A stretch of 64,000 bases of DNA from the NCBI GenBank assembly GCA_965204655.1, contig OZ241998.1:1488001-1552000 (forward strand), in the 5' to 3' direction. The translations under genes were made by a program, and so were the position numbers. The notes under the pieces were generated by a model. That model saw only the letters and a list, made by a program, of their open reading frames with translations, was not told the origin of the DNA and did not search any database. The stretch is from CATQHL01 sp965204655 (lineage in GTDB: Bacteria; Actinomycetota; Acidimicrobiia; Acidimicrobiales; CATQHL01). Positions within the stretch are counted from its first letter, which is position 1. Every line of letters starts with the position of its first letter. Positions 50,232 through 58,030 of this stretch are shown here, in pieces.

Positions 50232-50315
50232 CCGTTATCGCGTAACTCAAAATAAGCCCAACCCTAATTACGGATTCAAGCCCAAACCATAATAACAGAT
50301 GCGGTCAAGGCACGG
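50232..50315. repeat. 84-bp direct repeat, right copy
   Basis: Same orientation and length as 47006-47089, six mismatches, four of them clustered after AACAGAT. It lies 41 bases beyond the stop codon of the DUF262 fusion gene. Confidence 0.92.
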
Positions 50316-50355
50316 AAACCGCAGAAGTGCCCTATCCCGTGTGCACCCTTGTCTG

Positions 50356-52629
50356 CTAGCCCCAGTGCCTCTCTTGGTACTCCAGCATTTCATTTCCGTA
50401 GAGCTGCTTCGTGGCGTTGCCGACGCGCACCCAAAAATCGCTGAAATCACCCTGGCTTCCGCTAGGCGACTTGGCGAACACCGACTTAGGCGCCGGAGCA
50501 GCCGAGACTACACAGATTTCACGGCCTTCAAGCTGCTCAAAACGGATGCGGACGATTCCGGCCGTTGAAATCGACAAGTTGTCGTCCAAGATTTGCCGAA
50601 GAAAGAGTTCGTAGCTGTCCCTTCCAGGGCTGCCCAGGGTTTGCATGTCGTCTTCAAGCCCTAGCACAGCACCGGCATCGTCCACACCGATTAGCAAGGT
50701 GCCGCCTTCGGCGTTGATGAAACCGCACACCGTCTTGACTATGGCGTGCCCCATCTCTTTGTCGACCCTGTGGGAGTGCAGGTTCAAGCGGGCAGTCGAC
50801 TTGAACTCAACCGATTGCGATTCGCCTGCTAACAGATAATCCGTAACGTCGGATGGCGGTGAAACCGATCCCTGCTCGTCCCAGAGAATCTTGAAGCCAT
50901 CCTCTACCACTTTGGCAATGAGTCTTCTGCGCTTCTTCAAGAACTCTGAATAATCAAGTTGCTCCCAACCCATCGGGAGTGCGTGCCAGTACCTCTGCTG
51001 CTTGAGCTTCTTGGGATCCAGACGGCCTGCCATCGCGGGCCAGTACTCCTGCGGAGCAGAATCCCCGATCTCAGCGTTCTCCGGCCAATCAATAAAAGCC
51101 ATATTGGCAATGGAGTTGACATGGCGCTTAGTCCTGATGCCCTTCGTTCTAAGGTATCCCTTGGGGAATAAGTGGTGGCGTTCAAGAGATCGGGGCGCAT
51201 CTTGTGCATCAAACAAATCCCGGATCGCCTGTCCACTAAACAAAGACTCGGCATCCAGCAGATTGAGCGCTGCCCAATACGATGAAAGAGCCGGAGATTT
51301 CGCCGCTGCAGTATCCAGCATGTTGGGAAGCGAGATTTCCCAGAAATCGCTCGTGAATACCGCACGAATACCTCGATCCAATTCTTGGCAAAACATCTCA
51401 CCATCAAAAGTGCCAATGTCCAGGAGGCGGCGGAGGTCGACTTCCAACTGCGTCTCGGGGGAGTTCGTATAACGCCCCGTCGTGTGAGCCATAAAGAACC
51501 AGCGTGAGATCACGCTCCTCAGCTTGGTGTAGTCGAGGTCAAAGTCACGTCGACCGATCAGCCAAAGAACGTATGAGTAAAGCAAGGCGGTTTCCGAACT
51601 AACCATCCTGCTGCTGCGAAAACCGGCGTGCTTCAGGCATTTGAGAAACTCATGCCAGTTCGTAAGATCCAGCACATCCTCTTGCGCTCGGCGCAACTCG
51701 TCGAACTGCGCGTCACGGCGCTCGGTAGAAACAATTCCTGTTTCCAAGTCTTTTCCGTGAAGGATGTTGTAAACGAGCGAGAGTCGCGCCCGCCGGAAGG
51801 CAAACCCAACCCCCACCCTGAGCATCTGATTCGGGGTGGGCGTTATGAAATCGTTTCGCGGTGAAGGTCGCTTTCCGGCGGCATCTGCTGCGCTGCGACA
51901 GAAGTCTTCGAGTTCCTTTCTGCCTTTCTCCCAATAAACGGACATCAGAGTAAGAATGAAGTCGTCTTGATTGAGTTGAACGCCTTCGGAATTGATGCGA
52001 ACGAAGATCTCTGCCACCTGCGCTTCCTCGGCATGAACATTGAGTTCGACTACCTGGAATCGGAAATCTCGCAAATCCCTTACCCGATCAATCCGCTCTT
52101 CGTAATGATCTAGTTCCGTATCGTCAAGCGACTCTCCGCGAATCTTTCTGAGGCGGTCAATAAATTTCCGAACCCTGGCCTTATAACCCTCACTCCATAA
52201 CTCGGTAACGTCGTGAATGAACTCCGGAGACCTCTCGATGGCCGCGTTGGAGACCTCGAAAGTCTCGTCGGAAGGGCGAAACGCGATCCGTATGAACTGC
52301 TCCTTGTATGACTTCGTAAGCACCGCCCTGCCCGTGAGCACTGAGTAAAGAGACGTAAGACGCTGCTGGCCGTCGACGATCAGGAGCTTGGGCGGCCTGT
52401 CATTCGCGGTGCCGTGGATGCGCCGTGTGCCGGCTTCTGCGCCGGTCTCCCAGAACACCAAAGTGCCGACGGGAAATCCCTTGTACATCGAATCGAAAAG
52501 GTCGCGCACCTTGGTGGTGTTCCACACAAACGGCCTTTGAATGTCTGGAAGGGCTATACCTCCGTTCTTGATGTCCTCCACTATGTGCATCAAGGTGTAA
52601 CCGGTGTCGCGGTAGAGGGTCTTAGGCAT
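50356..52629 (-). CDS. DUF262-HNH-AlbA_2 fusion protein
   Basis: 757 residues from ATG 52629 (GAGAG seven bases upstream; TTG at 52647 is less likely). N-terminal DUF262/GmrS-like domain with LPDIQRPFVW (28-37) and the nucleotide-binding DGQQRLTSLY (86-95). After a helical middle comes an HNH-like site ERHHLFPKGYL ... KRHVNSIANMAFI (about 483-515). From about 599 there is an AlbA_2/Schlafen-type domain: LLAGESQSVEFKSTARLN, then GFINAEGGTLLIGVDDAG. DUF262-DUF1524 proteins (GmrSD, BrxU) cut modified phage DNA with NTP hydrolysis. An appended AlbA_2 domain, found in nucleic-acid-binding and regulatory proteins, is unusual. Probably a stand-alone defence nuclease. Confidence 0.88.
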   Translation of the reverse strand: MPKTLYRDTGYTLMHIVEDIKNGGIALPDIQRPFVWNTTKVRDLFDSMYKGFPVGTLVFWETGAEAGTRRIHGTANDRPPKLLIVDGQQRLTSLYSVLTGRAVLTKSYKEQFIRIAFRPSDETFEVSNAAIERSPEFIHDVTELWSEGYKARVRKFIDRLRKIRGESLDDTELDHYEERIDRVRDLRDFRFQVVELNVHAEEAQVAEIFVRINSEGVQLNQDDFILTLMSVYWEKGRKELEDFCRSAADAAGKRPSPRNDFITPTPNQMLRVGVGFAFRRARLSLVYNILHGKDLETGIVSTERRDAQFDELRRAQEDVLDLTNWHEFLKCLKHAGFRSSRMVSSETALLYSYVLWLIGRRDFDLDYTKLRSVISRWFFMAHTTGRYTNSPETQLEVDLRRLLDIGTFDGEMFCQELDRGIRAVFTSDFWEISLPNMLDTAAAKSPALSSYWAALNLLDAESLFSGQAIRDLFDAQDAPRSLERHHLFPKGYLRTKGIRTKRHVNSIANMAFIDWPENAEIGDSAPQEYWPAMAGRLDPKKLKQQRYWHALPMGWEQLDYSEFLKKRRRLIAKVVEDGFKILWDEQGSVSPPSDVTDYLLAGESQSVEFKSTARLNLHSHRVDKEMGHAIVKTVCGFINAEGGTLLIGVDDAGAVLGLEDDMQTLGSPGRDSYELFLRQILDDNLSISTAGIVRIRFEQLEGREICVVSAAPAPKSVFAKSPSGSQGDFSDFWVRVGNATKQLYGNEMLEYQERHWG

Positions 52630-52836
52630 TGGCGAACTCTCAATCAATCGGGGGATTTCGACTTCTGTCTAGGTCAAGAGACAATGGTAACAGCATCACC
52701 GAATCCATTGACGGCGCGGCCTCTCATACAGATGTCGCAGCCTTTCATACAATAACCACAGGAAGATGGCGCTTGTCCACCACAATTCACAGGCAACTGA
52801 CAGGCAGCAGGAAGGTTCAGTGGAAGACCTCAGCTA

Positions 52837-53595
52837 ATGGCCGATCGCAGCGCAATCGAATGGACGGAGGCAACCTGGAACCCGACCACCGGGTGCGACA
52901 GGACGTCGCCCGGCTGCGACAACTGCTACGCCTTGACCCTCGCAAAACGTCTCAAGGCCATGGGGGTAACGAAATATCAAAACGACGGGGCAGAGCGCAC
53001 AAGCGGGCCTGGCTTTCGGCTTACGCTCCACCACGACACTCTTCGCATCCCGCATACTTGGCGCTCAGCGCGCACCGTCTTCGTCAACTCTATGAGCGAC
53101 TTGTTCCACCCGGAAGTGCCGGACGACTACATCAGAAGCGTCTTTGACGTCATCGCAGACACCCCGCGGCATCAGTACCAAATTCTCACGAAGCGGGCGA
53201 AACGCCTAGCCAAAGTCGCCCATTCTCTCCCCTGGCCGGAAAACCTCTGGATGGGAGTCAGCGTTGAGAGCAGCAGGTACCGCTTTCGTATCGATCATCT
53301 TCGCTCAATCGACGCGAGAGTGCGTTTCGTAAGCGCCGAACCTTTGCTGGGGCCGCTTGAAAACCTGAACCTTCAAGATATCCACTGGTTGATCGCCGGC
53401 GGCGAGAGCGGCCCGGGCGCACGTCCCATGGACTCGGAATGGGTCACAGACCTCCGAGACCAGTGCGAAACTGCCGAAGTCCCGTTCTTCTTCAAGCAAT
53501 GGGGCGGACGCACACCCAAAGCCGGTGGCCGCGAGCTGAACGGCCGCACCCACGACGACATGCCCCAAGCGATGCAACCCAGACTGCATCGCTGA
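52837..53595 (+). CDS. DUF5131 (phage Gp37/Gp68-like, three-Cys motif) protein
   Basis: 252 residues. It starts with SAIEWTEATWNPTTGC and has the three-Cys motif at C20, C27 and C30 (spacing CxxxxxxCxxC), then YALTLAKRLKAMG, VFVNSMSDLFHPEV, QILTKRAKRL and WVIAGGESG-like LIAGGESGPGARP, all hallmarks of the family. The Cys spacing resembles a metal or iron-sulfur site of radical-SAM-like proteins. Members occur in phages and bacterial islands next to TcmP, as here (53.7 kb). The reaction is unknown; nucleic-acid or nucleotide modification is a common guess. No clear ribosome site before the ATG. Confidence 0.9.
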   Translation: MADRSAIEWTEATWNPTTGCDRTSPGCDNCYALTLAKRLKAMGVTKYQNDGAERTSGPGFRLTLHHDTLRIPHTWRSARTVFVNSMSDLFHPEVPDDYIRSVFDVIADTPRHQYQILTKRAKRLAKVAHSLPWPENLWMGVSVESSRYRFRIDHLRSIDARVRFVSAEPLLGPLENLNLQDIHWLIAGGESGPGARPMDSEWVTDLRDQCETAEVPFFFKQWGGRTPKAGGRELNGRTHDDMPQAMQPRLHR

Positions 53596-53657
53596 ATAGC
53601 CGGGGGCATCCCCAACCCTAGGTCATTAGTAGACATGTCTAGATTGCGTGAAGCGTG

Positions 53658-53711
53658 ATGACACGTAGGTACTTTGGTTACTGGACACGGGTCAAACCAG
53701 ACCAGCAATGA
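53658..53711 (+). CDS. 17-codon ORF copying the TcmP N-terminal motif
   Basis: Reads MTRRYFGYWTRVKPDQQ. Its GGTTACTGGACACGGGTCAA is repeated exactly at the start of tcmP, where GYWTRVK appears at residues 14-20. The stop overlaps the tcmP ATG (ATGA), so it may be a leader peptide coupling translation, or the scar of a short tandem duplication. Confidence 0.5.
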   Translation: MTRRYFGYWTRVKPDQQ

Positions 53712-54718
53712 GTAAAGCAGACAAACAACAAGAACGCCGGTGCTGGGGTTACTGGACACGGGTCAAGTTAGACGTCTTGCATGCATATCTAGACGCATTC
53801 ACAACAGCGTCGAAGAACAAATCAGACGAACGTATTTACCTGGATCTCTTCGCGGGCGGGACAGAAAATGTAGACCGTCGCTCAGGAGAAGAATTCGTAG
53901 GGTCGGCAGAAATCGCCCTGGAGATAGATAACCCGCCTTTTACTCAACTCAGGTTCATCGACAATGAGCATGCTGAGCAACTTCAAAATAGTCTCCTGGA
54001 GCAAGACCGCGAGCGCGCAGTGGTAACTTCCGGGGACTGCAACGACAAGATCGATGAGGTTCTTTCTGACCTCTCCCAGTACAACTGGGCGCCCACCTTC
54101 GCGTTCATCGATCCAAACGGCCCCGATTGCCACTGGGCAACGCTTGAAGCCTTAGCTCGATTCAAGAAAACAAAGTACAAAAAAGCAAAGTACAAGACCG
54201 AGATTTGGCTTCTGTTCGCAGATGGGATGTTCACCCGAAACTTACCGCTTGATGGCAATATCAACCCGGCTGAGAAAGAAAAAATGACGCGGATGTTTGG
54301 CACAGAGGACTGGGGACACATCTACAAAGCACGACGCGATAAGCGACTCGACCCTCCCGACGCTCGAACAGAATATGTCAACCTAATGCAGTGGAATATA
54401 GAGAAGCAGTTGAGATATAAATGGACGCACATCCTCCAAGTCTTCAACGAACAGAACTCTCCTCTTTACCACTTGATCTTCGCAACAGATAACGAAGCTG
54501 GAAACAGAATAATGGCCCACTTGTATAAGAGGGCGCTCGAGGAGTTCCCAAGAATGCGAGAGGAAGCGAAGGAACTAGGCAAGATTCGCGACAAAGAAAA
54601 AGAAGGGCAAGGAGCACTATTTGACGCCAGAGAAGTTGGCGAAGTGGAATCTGCCGAAATTGCATACGCCCCTGAGCCACCTCGGGATCCTCACCAGACT
54701 ACTTGGTATCCCCGCTAG
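53708..54718 (+). CDS. tcmP: Three-Cys-motif partner protein TcmP
   Basis: 336 residues. GYWTRVKLDVLHAYLDAF leads into YLDLFAGGTENVDRRSG, EEFVGSAEIAL and FAFIDPNGPDCHWATLEAL, the pattern of the TcmP family with a methyltransferase-like Rossmann start (DLFAGG). The family is defined by genetic linkage to three-Cys-motif proteins, and the DUF5131 gene lies 112 bases upstream on the same strand, so they probably act together. A Lys/Glu-rich tail (about 280-310) precedes an acidic end. ATG at 53708 is set by coupling to the small upstream ORF; GTG or later starts are possible. Biochemistry unknown. Confidence 0.88.
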   Translation: MSKADKQQERRCWGYWTRVKLDVLHAYLDAFTTASKNKSDERIYLDLFAGGTENVDRRSGEEFVGSAEIALEIDNPPFTQLRFIDNEHAEQLQNSLLEQDRERAVVTSGDCNDKIDEVLSDLSQYNWAPTFAFIDPNGPDCHWATLEALARFKKTKYKKAKYKTEIWLLFADGMFTRNLPLDGNINPAEKEKMTRMFGTEDWGHIYKARRDKRLDPPDARTEYVNLMQWNIEKQLRYKWTHILQVFNEQNSPLYHLIFATDNEAGNRIMAHLYKRALEEFPRMREEAKELGKIRDKEKEGQGALFDAREVGEVESAEIAYAPEPPRDPHQTTWYPR

Positions 54719-54802
54719 GTCTAGGCGTCAGCACCCGGCCCTAAGAAGCTAGCAGCCTATCTTGCACCCCTAAACGCCTCCTAGCCCCTCAACACCTCGC
54801 TT

Positions 54803-54820
54803 GCCCCGCTGCAACGGGGC
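54803..54820. terminator. GC-rich hairpin 3' of the tRNA gene
   Basis: Perfect 6-bp stem GCCCCG/CGGGGC with a 6-base loop, seven bases beyond the 3' end of the tRNA (minus strand) and 85 bases after tcmP. No U run follows on either strand, so terminator function is uncertain. Confidence 0.4.
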
Positions 54821-54825
54821 TTCAG

Positions 54826-54899
<74 letters not shown>

Positions 54900-55028
54900 G
54901 CGTGTGCCGATAGTCTACAGGGGGACGCGCAGTTTCGCTACGAGTCAACCCGGAGAGATACTGAAGCGTCTCTTTAATCAGGCGCTCTTGAGAACAAGCG
55001 CCCTACGACATCAGGATAAGGGAGACTC

Positions 55029-57197
55029 ATGGGTCGTCAAAAAATCATTTCACTTGCCATAGCCGGTGTTGCGCTAGCAGCCCTAGCGGGAACGTTGGTT
55101 TCCTGCGACCACGAAGACGGGGAGATTTCCGGCCCCTCAACCGTTCCGAACCCGCCCTCCTCCTCATCAGGAACTTCGCCGTCGGGAACTTCGCCGTTCG
55201 CAATCAAACTGTTGAGTTACAGCGACTGCGACGGGCTCATGGACGCCGTGCGGGCAGCCGCCCTCAAGCTAGTAGGTCCCTACGGATTTGAAAACGTGAA
55301 CTATTGGGAAAGGCCCTTCGTACGCGACGAACCAATACAAATCGCAGAGTCGCCAGCAGCTGAGGACAGCATCTTAGCGCCGGACGCAGCGCCGGACGCA
55401 TCTTTGGCCAGCCCAGCGCCGCCGGCGGCACCCAGAGTCTCAGCTGATGCGCCGAGTGCTGATGCGACGTTTGAATCGGAGTCGGCCACAAATGGCTCCA
55501 TAACGTCCGCTCCGCAAGAAGGCGTGGACTATTCCGGAACTAACGTGCAGGTTGAAGGCGTAGACGAGGCCGACATCATCAAAACCGACGGGCGCCGGAT
55601 CATCGTCTCAAGCGGAAACTGGATCACCATCGTCGACGTCACGGGCACTGAGCCCGAAATAACCGGCAGGGTCAACGTCCCGAATAACAACGCCAGCGAG
55701 ATGCTGTTCTACAAAGACCGCCTCTTGCTGCTCAGCGCTACCTGGGGGAGCATCCAGCCGATTGCCGAGAAGACTTCCGCCAACGGCGAGATTGCTAGTT
55801 CGTCCGTCTGGCGTCCTGAGACCTCGATGCTGAACATCACCGAAGTGCTCCTCGACGGAACGCCTCGCCGAGGTAACACCCTGCAGATCGAAGGCGGCTA
55901 CTTGTCTTCGCGTTCAATCGGCGGCACTGCCCATGTGGTATTCAACTACTACCCGGGCGAGTTGGGGTTCGTCGTACCTCAGAATGCCCGCAGCGAAACC
56001 AGCATCTCCATTGCCACCGAAGCGAACCGCCGAGTGGTGCAGGAGAGCACCCTGTCCGACTGGCTGCCGCAGTACAGAACGATCTCCGCCGACGGGTCAG
56101 TGTTGGAGGAAGGCCAACTCCTGAACTGCTCGCGGGTGAACACTCCATCGGAGTTCAACACTTTCAGCACCCTCGGCGTGCTGACCCTCGACCTCACATC
56201 CTCGCTGGAAAAGGGAGTGGCCAGCGCCACGTTCGCCGGCGGTCAAATCGTCTATTCCTCCACCGAGAACCTCTACGTGGTCACCGACACCCCCGTGCCG
56301 CAAAGGTTCTTCGAGACCGAGACAAGCCGAAGGGAACTCGAGAACCAGTACAGAACGTCAATCCACAAGTTCTCTCTCGGGAACGGCGGCGCCAGGTACC
56401 AAGCATCGGGAAGTGTTAAGGGACACCTGCTCAACCAGTTCTCCATGAACGAACACGACGGCCATCTGTTCGTAGCGGCTACCGACGGAACGCCCTGGAG
56501 CGGCAACAGCGAAAGCTTCATTCACTCCCTAACCCAAAACGGCAAGAGCCTGACCAACGTCGGGAGCGTCGGAAACATGGGCAAGGGCGAGCGTATCTAT
56601 TCCGTACGCTTCATCGCCGACAGGGGTTACGTGGTCACATTCCGCCAAGTAGACCCTCTCTACGTGGTCGACCTCAGCAACCCTGCACAGATGAAGGTGC
56701 TCGGCGAACTCAAGATTCCGGGCTACTCCGCTTATCTGCACCCCATCTCGAGCGATCTGCTCGCTGGAGTAGGAGCAGACGCCACCTCAACAGGCCGAAT
56801 CACCGGTGCCAAGGTCTCACTCTTTGACGTCTCCGACCCTGCCAACCCCAGGGAACTAGACAACTGGGTGCTCGGCGACGCGCAGAGCAGCGTGGAATGG
56901 GATCACCGAGCCTTCCTATGGTGGGAACCTCAAAAGGCTCTGGTAGTCCCCGTCCAGTCGTGGAACAACCCCGACCGCAACGGAGCCCTGGTGCTGAACG
57001 TAGACAGGGAAGATGGAATCAGCCTCAGAGGAACGATTCAGCACGACACCAGCAAAGACAACTACCACAACTACATCTACCAGATCATCCGCTCGCTGGT
57101 AATCGGAGACGACCTCTGGACGCTGTCAAGCGCAATACTCCAGAGCAACGACTTCACCTCGCTGGAACTGAGCGACCGCCTGCGGATGCCGAACTGA
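55029..57197 (+). CDS. Beta-propeller domain lipoprotein (PF09826-like)
   Basis: 722 residues. Signal peptide with lipobox LVSC (Cys26), a Ser/Pro-rich and Ala/Asp-rich linker (about 30-165), then GVDYSGTNVQVEGVDEADIIKTDGRRI, the start of the family, and several propeller blades with SVRFIADRGYVVTFRQVDPLYVVDLSNP and VEWDHRAFLWWEP. ATG with GGGAGA upstream. Such proteins are anchored outside the cell membrane; function not established (some are called secreted copper amine oxidase-like without proof). It begins the core region to the right of the tRNA. Confidence 0.88.
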   Translation: MGRQKIISLAIAGVALAALAGTLVSCDHEDGEISGPSTVPNPPSSSSGTSPSGTSPFAIKLLSYSDCDGLMDAVRAAALKLVGPYGFENVNYWERPFVRDEPIQIAESPAAEDSILAPDAAPDASLASPAPPAAPRVSADAPSADATFESESATNGSITSAPQEGVDYSGTNVQVEGVDEADIIKTDGRRIIVSSGNWITIVDVTGTEPEITGRVNVPNNNASEMLFYKDRLLLLSATWGSIQPIAEKTSANGEIASSSVWRPETSMLNITEVLLDGTPRRGNTLQIEGGYLSSRSIGGTAHVVFNYYPGELGFVVPQNARSETSISIATEANRRVVQESTLSDWLPQYRTISADGSVLEEGQLLNCSRVNTPSEFNTFSTLGVLTLDLTSSLEKGVASATFAGGQIVYSSTENLYVVTDTPVPQRFFETETSRRELENQYRTSIHKFSLGNGGARYQASGSVKGHLLNQFSMNEHDGHLFVAATDGTPWSGNSESFIHSLTQNGKSLTNVGSVGNMGKGERIYSVRFIADRGYVVTFRQVDPLYVVDLSNPAQMKVLGELKIPGYSAYLHPISSDLLAGVGADATSTGRITGAKVSLFDVSDPANPRELDNWVLGDAQSSVEWDHRAFLWWEPQKALVVPVQSWNNPDRNGALVLNVDREDGISLRGTIQHDTSKDNYHNYIYQIIRSLVIGDDLWTLSSAILQSNDFTSLELSDRLRMPN

Positions 57198-57350
57198 GGT
57201 GTTCGGGCGGGTTCACCGGGGTGCCGGGCGGGGTTCGCCTTCACCGGGGGGGTTCGCCGGGGTGCCGGCAAGACCCCAGCAAACTTCTAGACAAACATTG
57301 CCACTCGGCTAGCAGCCGCTTCGGTTGCTAGCCGGCAGCCCAAGAGCAAG

Positions 57351-58022
57351 CTATTTCACGCCGTTGGCATGCAGGAAATCCAGCGTGCGATCTCTAGCTA
57401 TTTCTGCCGAAGTGGGGTGGAAGGAGGAACGTGCGTCGCAGTTGAAGCCGTGGTCGGCGCCTTCGTAAACATGCACGATCACATCCGGATGTTCAGCAGC
57501 GACCTCCTCCACCTCAGCTAGGGGAATGGCAGCGTCCAACTCGCCAAAGTGGAGCATGGTCGGAACCTGCGGAGCCCTGTCCTTGAACTGATGAATATGC
57601 CCTCCGTAATAGCCGACGGCGGCACGAATAGGCAAAGCCGCGGCAGCCAACCAAGCCATGCTCCCTCCGTAGCAATAACCCACCACGGCAGTCGGGCCGG
57701 TCTTGCTCACATGAGCGACAGCAGCCCCTAGGTCGAGCACCGCCTCTTCCCAGTCCAGCCTCTCCCGCATAGAGCGTCCAACGCCTATCGTCTCGGCTTT
57801 GTAATCCAGTTCCACGCCGCGCTCCACACGATCGAACAACGCTGGGGCGATGGCGTGGTAACCCATTGCGGCGTAGCGGTCCACCATGGAGCGGATGTGA
57901 TAGTTGACTCCGAAGATCTCTTGCACGATGACGATTCCAGCAGAGACGCCGCTGGGATGCACTTCATAAGCCTCAAGGCGGTGTCCGTCTTTGGCTGTCA
58001 GTTCAACCTGATTCTCTTTCAT
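57351..58022 (-). CDS. Dienelactone hydrolase family protein
   Basis: 223 residues of an alpha/beta hydrolase: GIVIVQEIFGVNYHIRSM near the N-terminus, nucleophile GYCYGGS with Cys in place of Ser, Asp region LHFGELDAAIPL and His in GADHGFNCD. The GYCYGG Cys is characteristic of dienelactone hydrolases, which open lactones in chlorocatechol or protocatechuate-type routes; many family members act elsewhere. GAGGAGAATC stands before the ATG. It begins 8 bases after the leuA stop, so it shares the leuA transcript and its attenuation. Confidence 0.92.
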   Translation of the reverse strand: MKENQVELTAKDGHRLEAYEVHPSGVSAGIVIVQEIFGVNYHIRSMVDRYAAMGYHAIAPALFDRVERGVELDYKAETIGVGRSMRERLDWEEAVLDLGAAVAHVSKTGPTAVVGYCYGGSMAWLAAAALPIRAAVGYYGGHIHQFKDRAPQVPTMLHFGELDAAIPLAEVEEVAAEHPDVIVHVYEGADHGFNCDARSSFHPTSAEIARDRTLDFLHANGVK

Positions 58023-58030
58023 GATTCTCC

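Larger units (their letters stand above)
47006..50315. mobile_element. 3.3-kb AT-rich island bounded by 84-bp direct repeats
   Basis: The segment carries a restriction endonuclease and methylase of visibly lower GC content than all neighbours, small genes of odd composition, an IS1595 transposase remnant and a decayed DUF262 fragment. Outside the repeats lie the Fic gene (left) and the DUF262 fusion gene (right), which could have been adjacent with a single repeat between them before insertion. No integrase is present, so movement must have been by homologous recombination, by the lost IS or by an enzyme supplied in trans. Confidence 0.7.
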
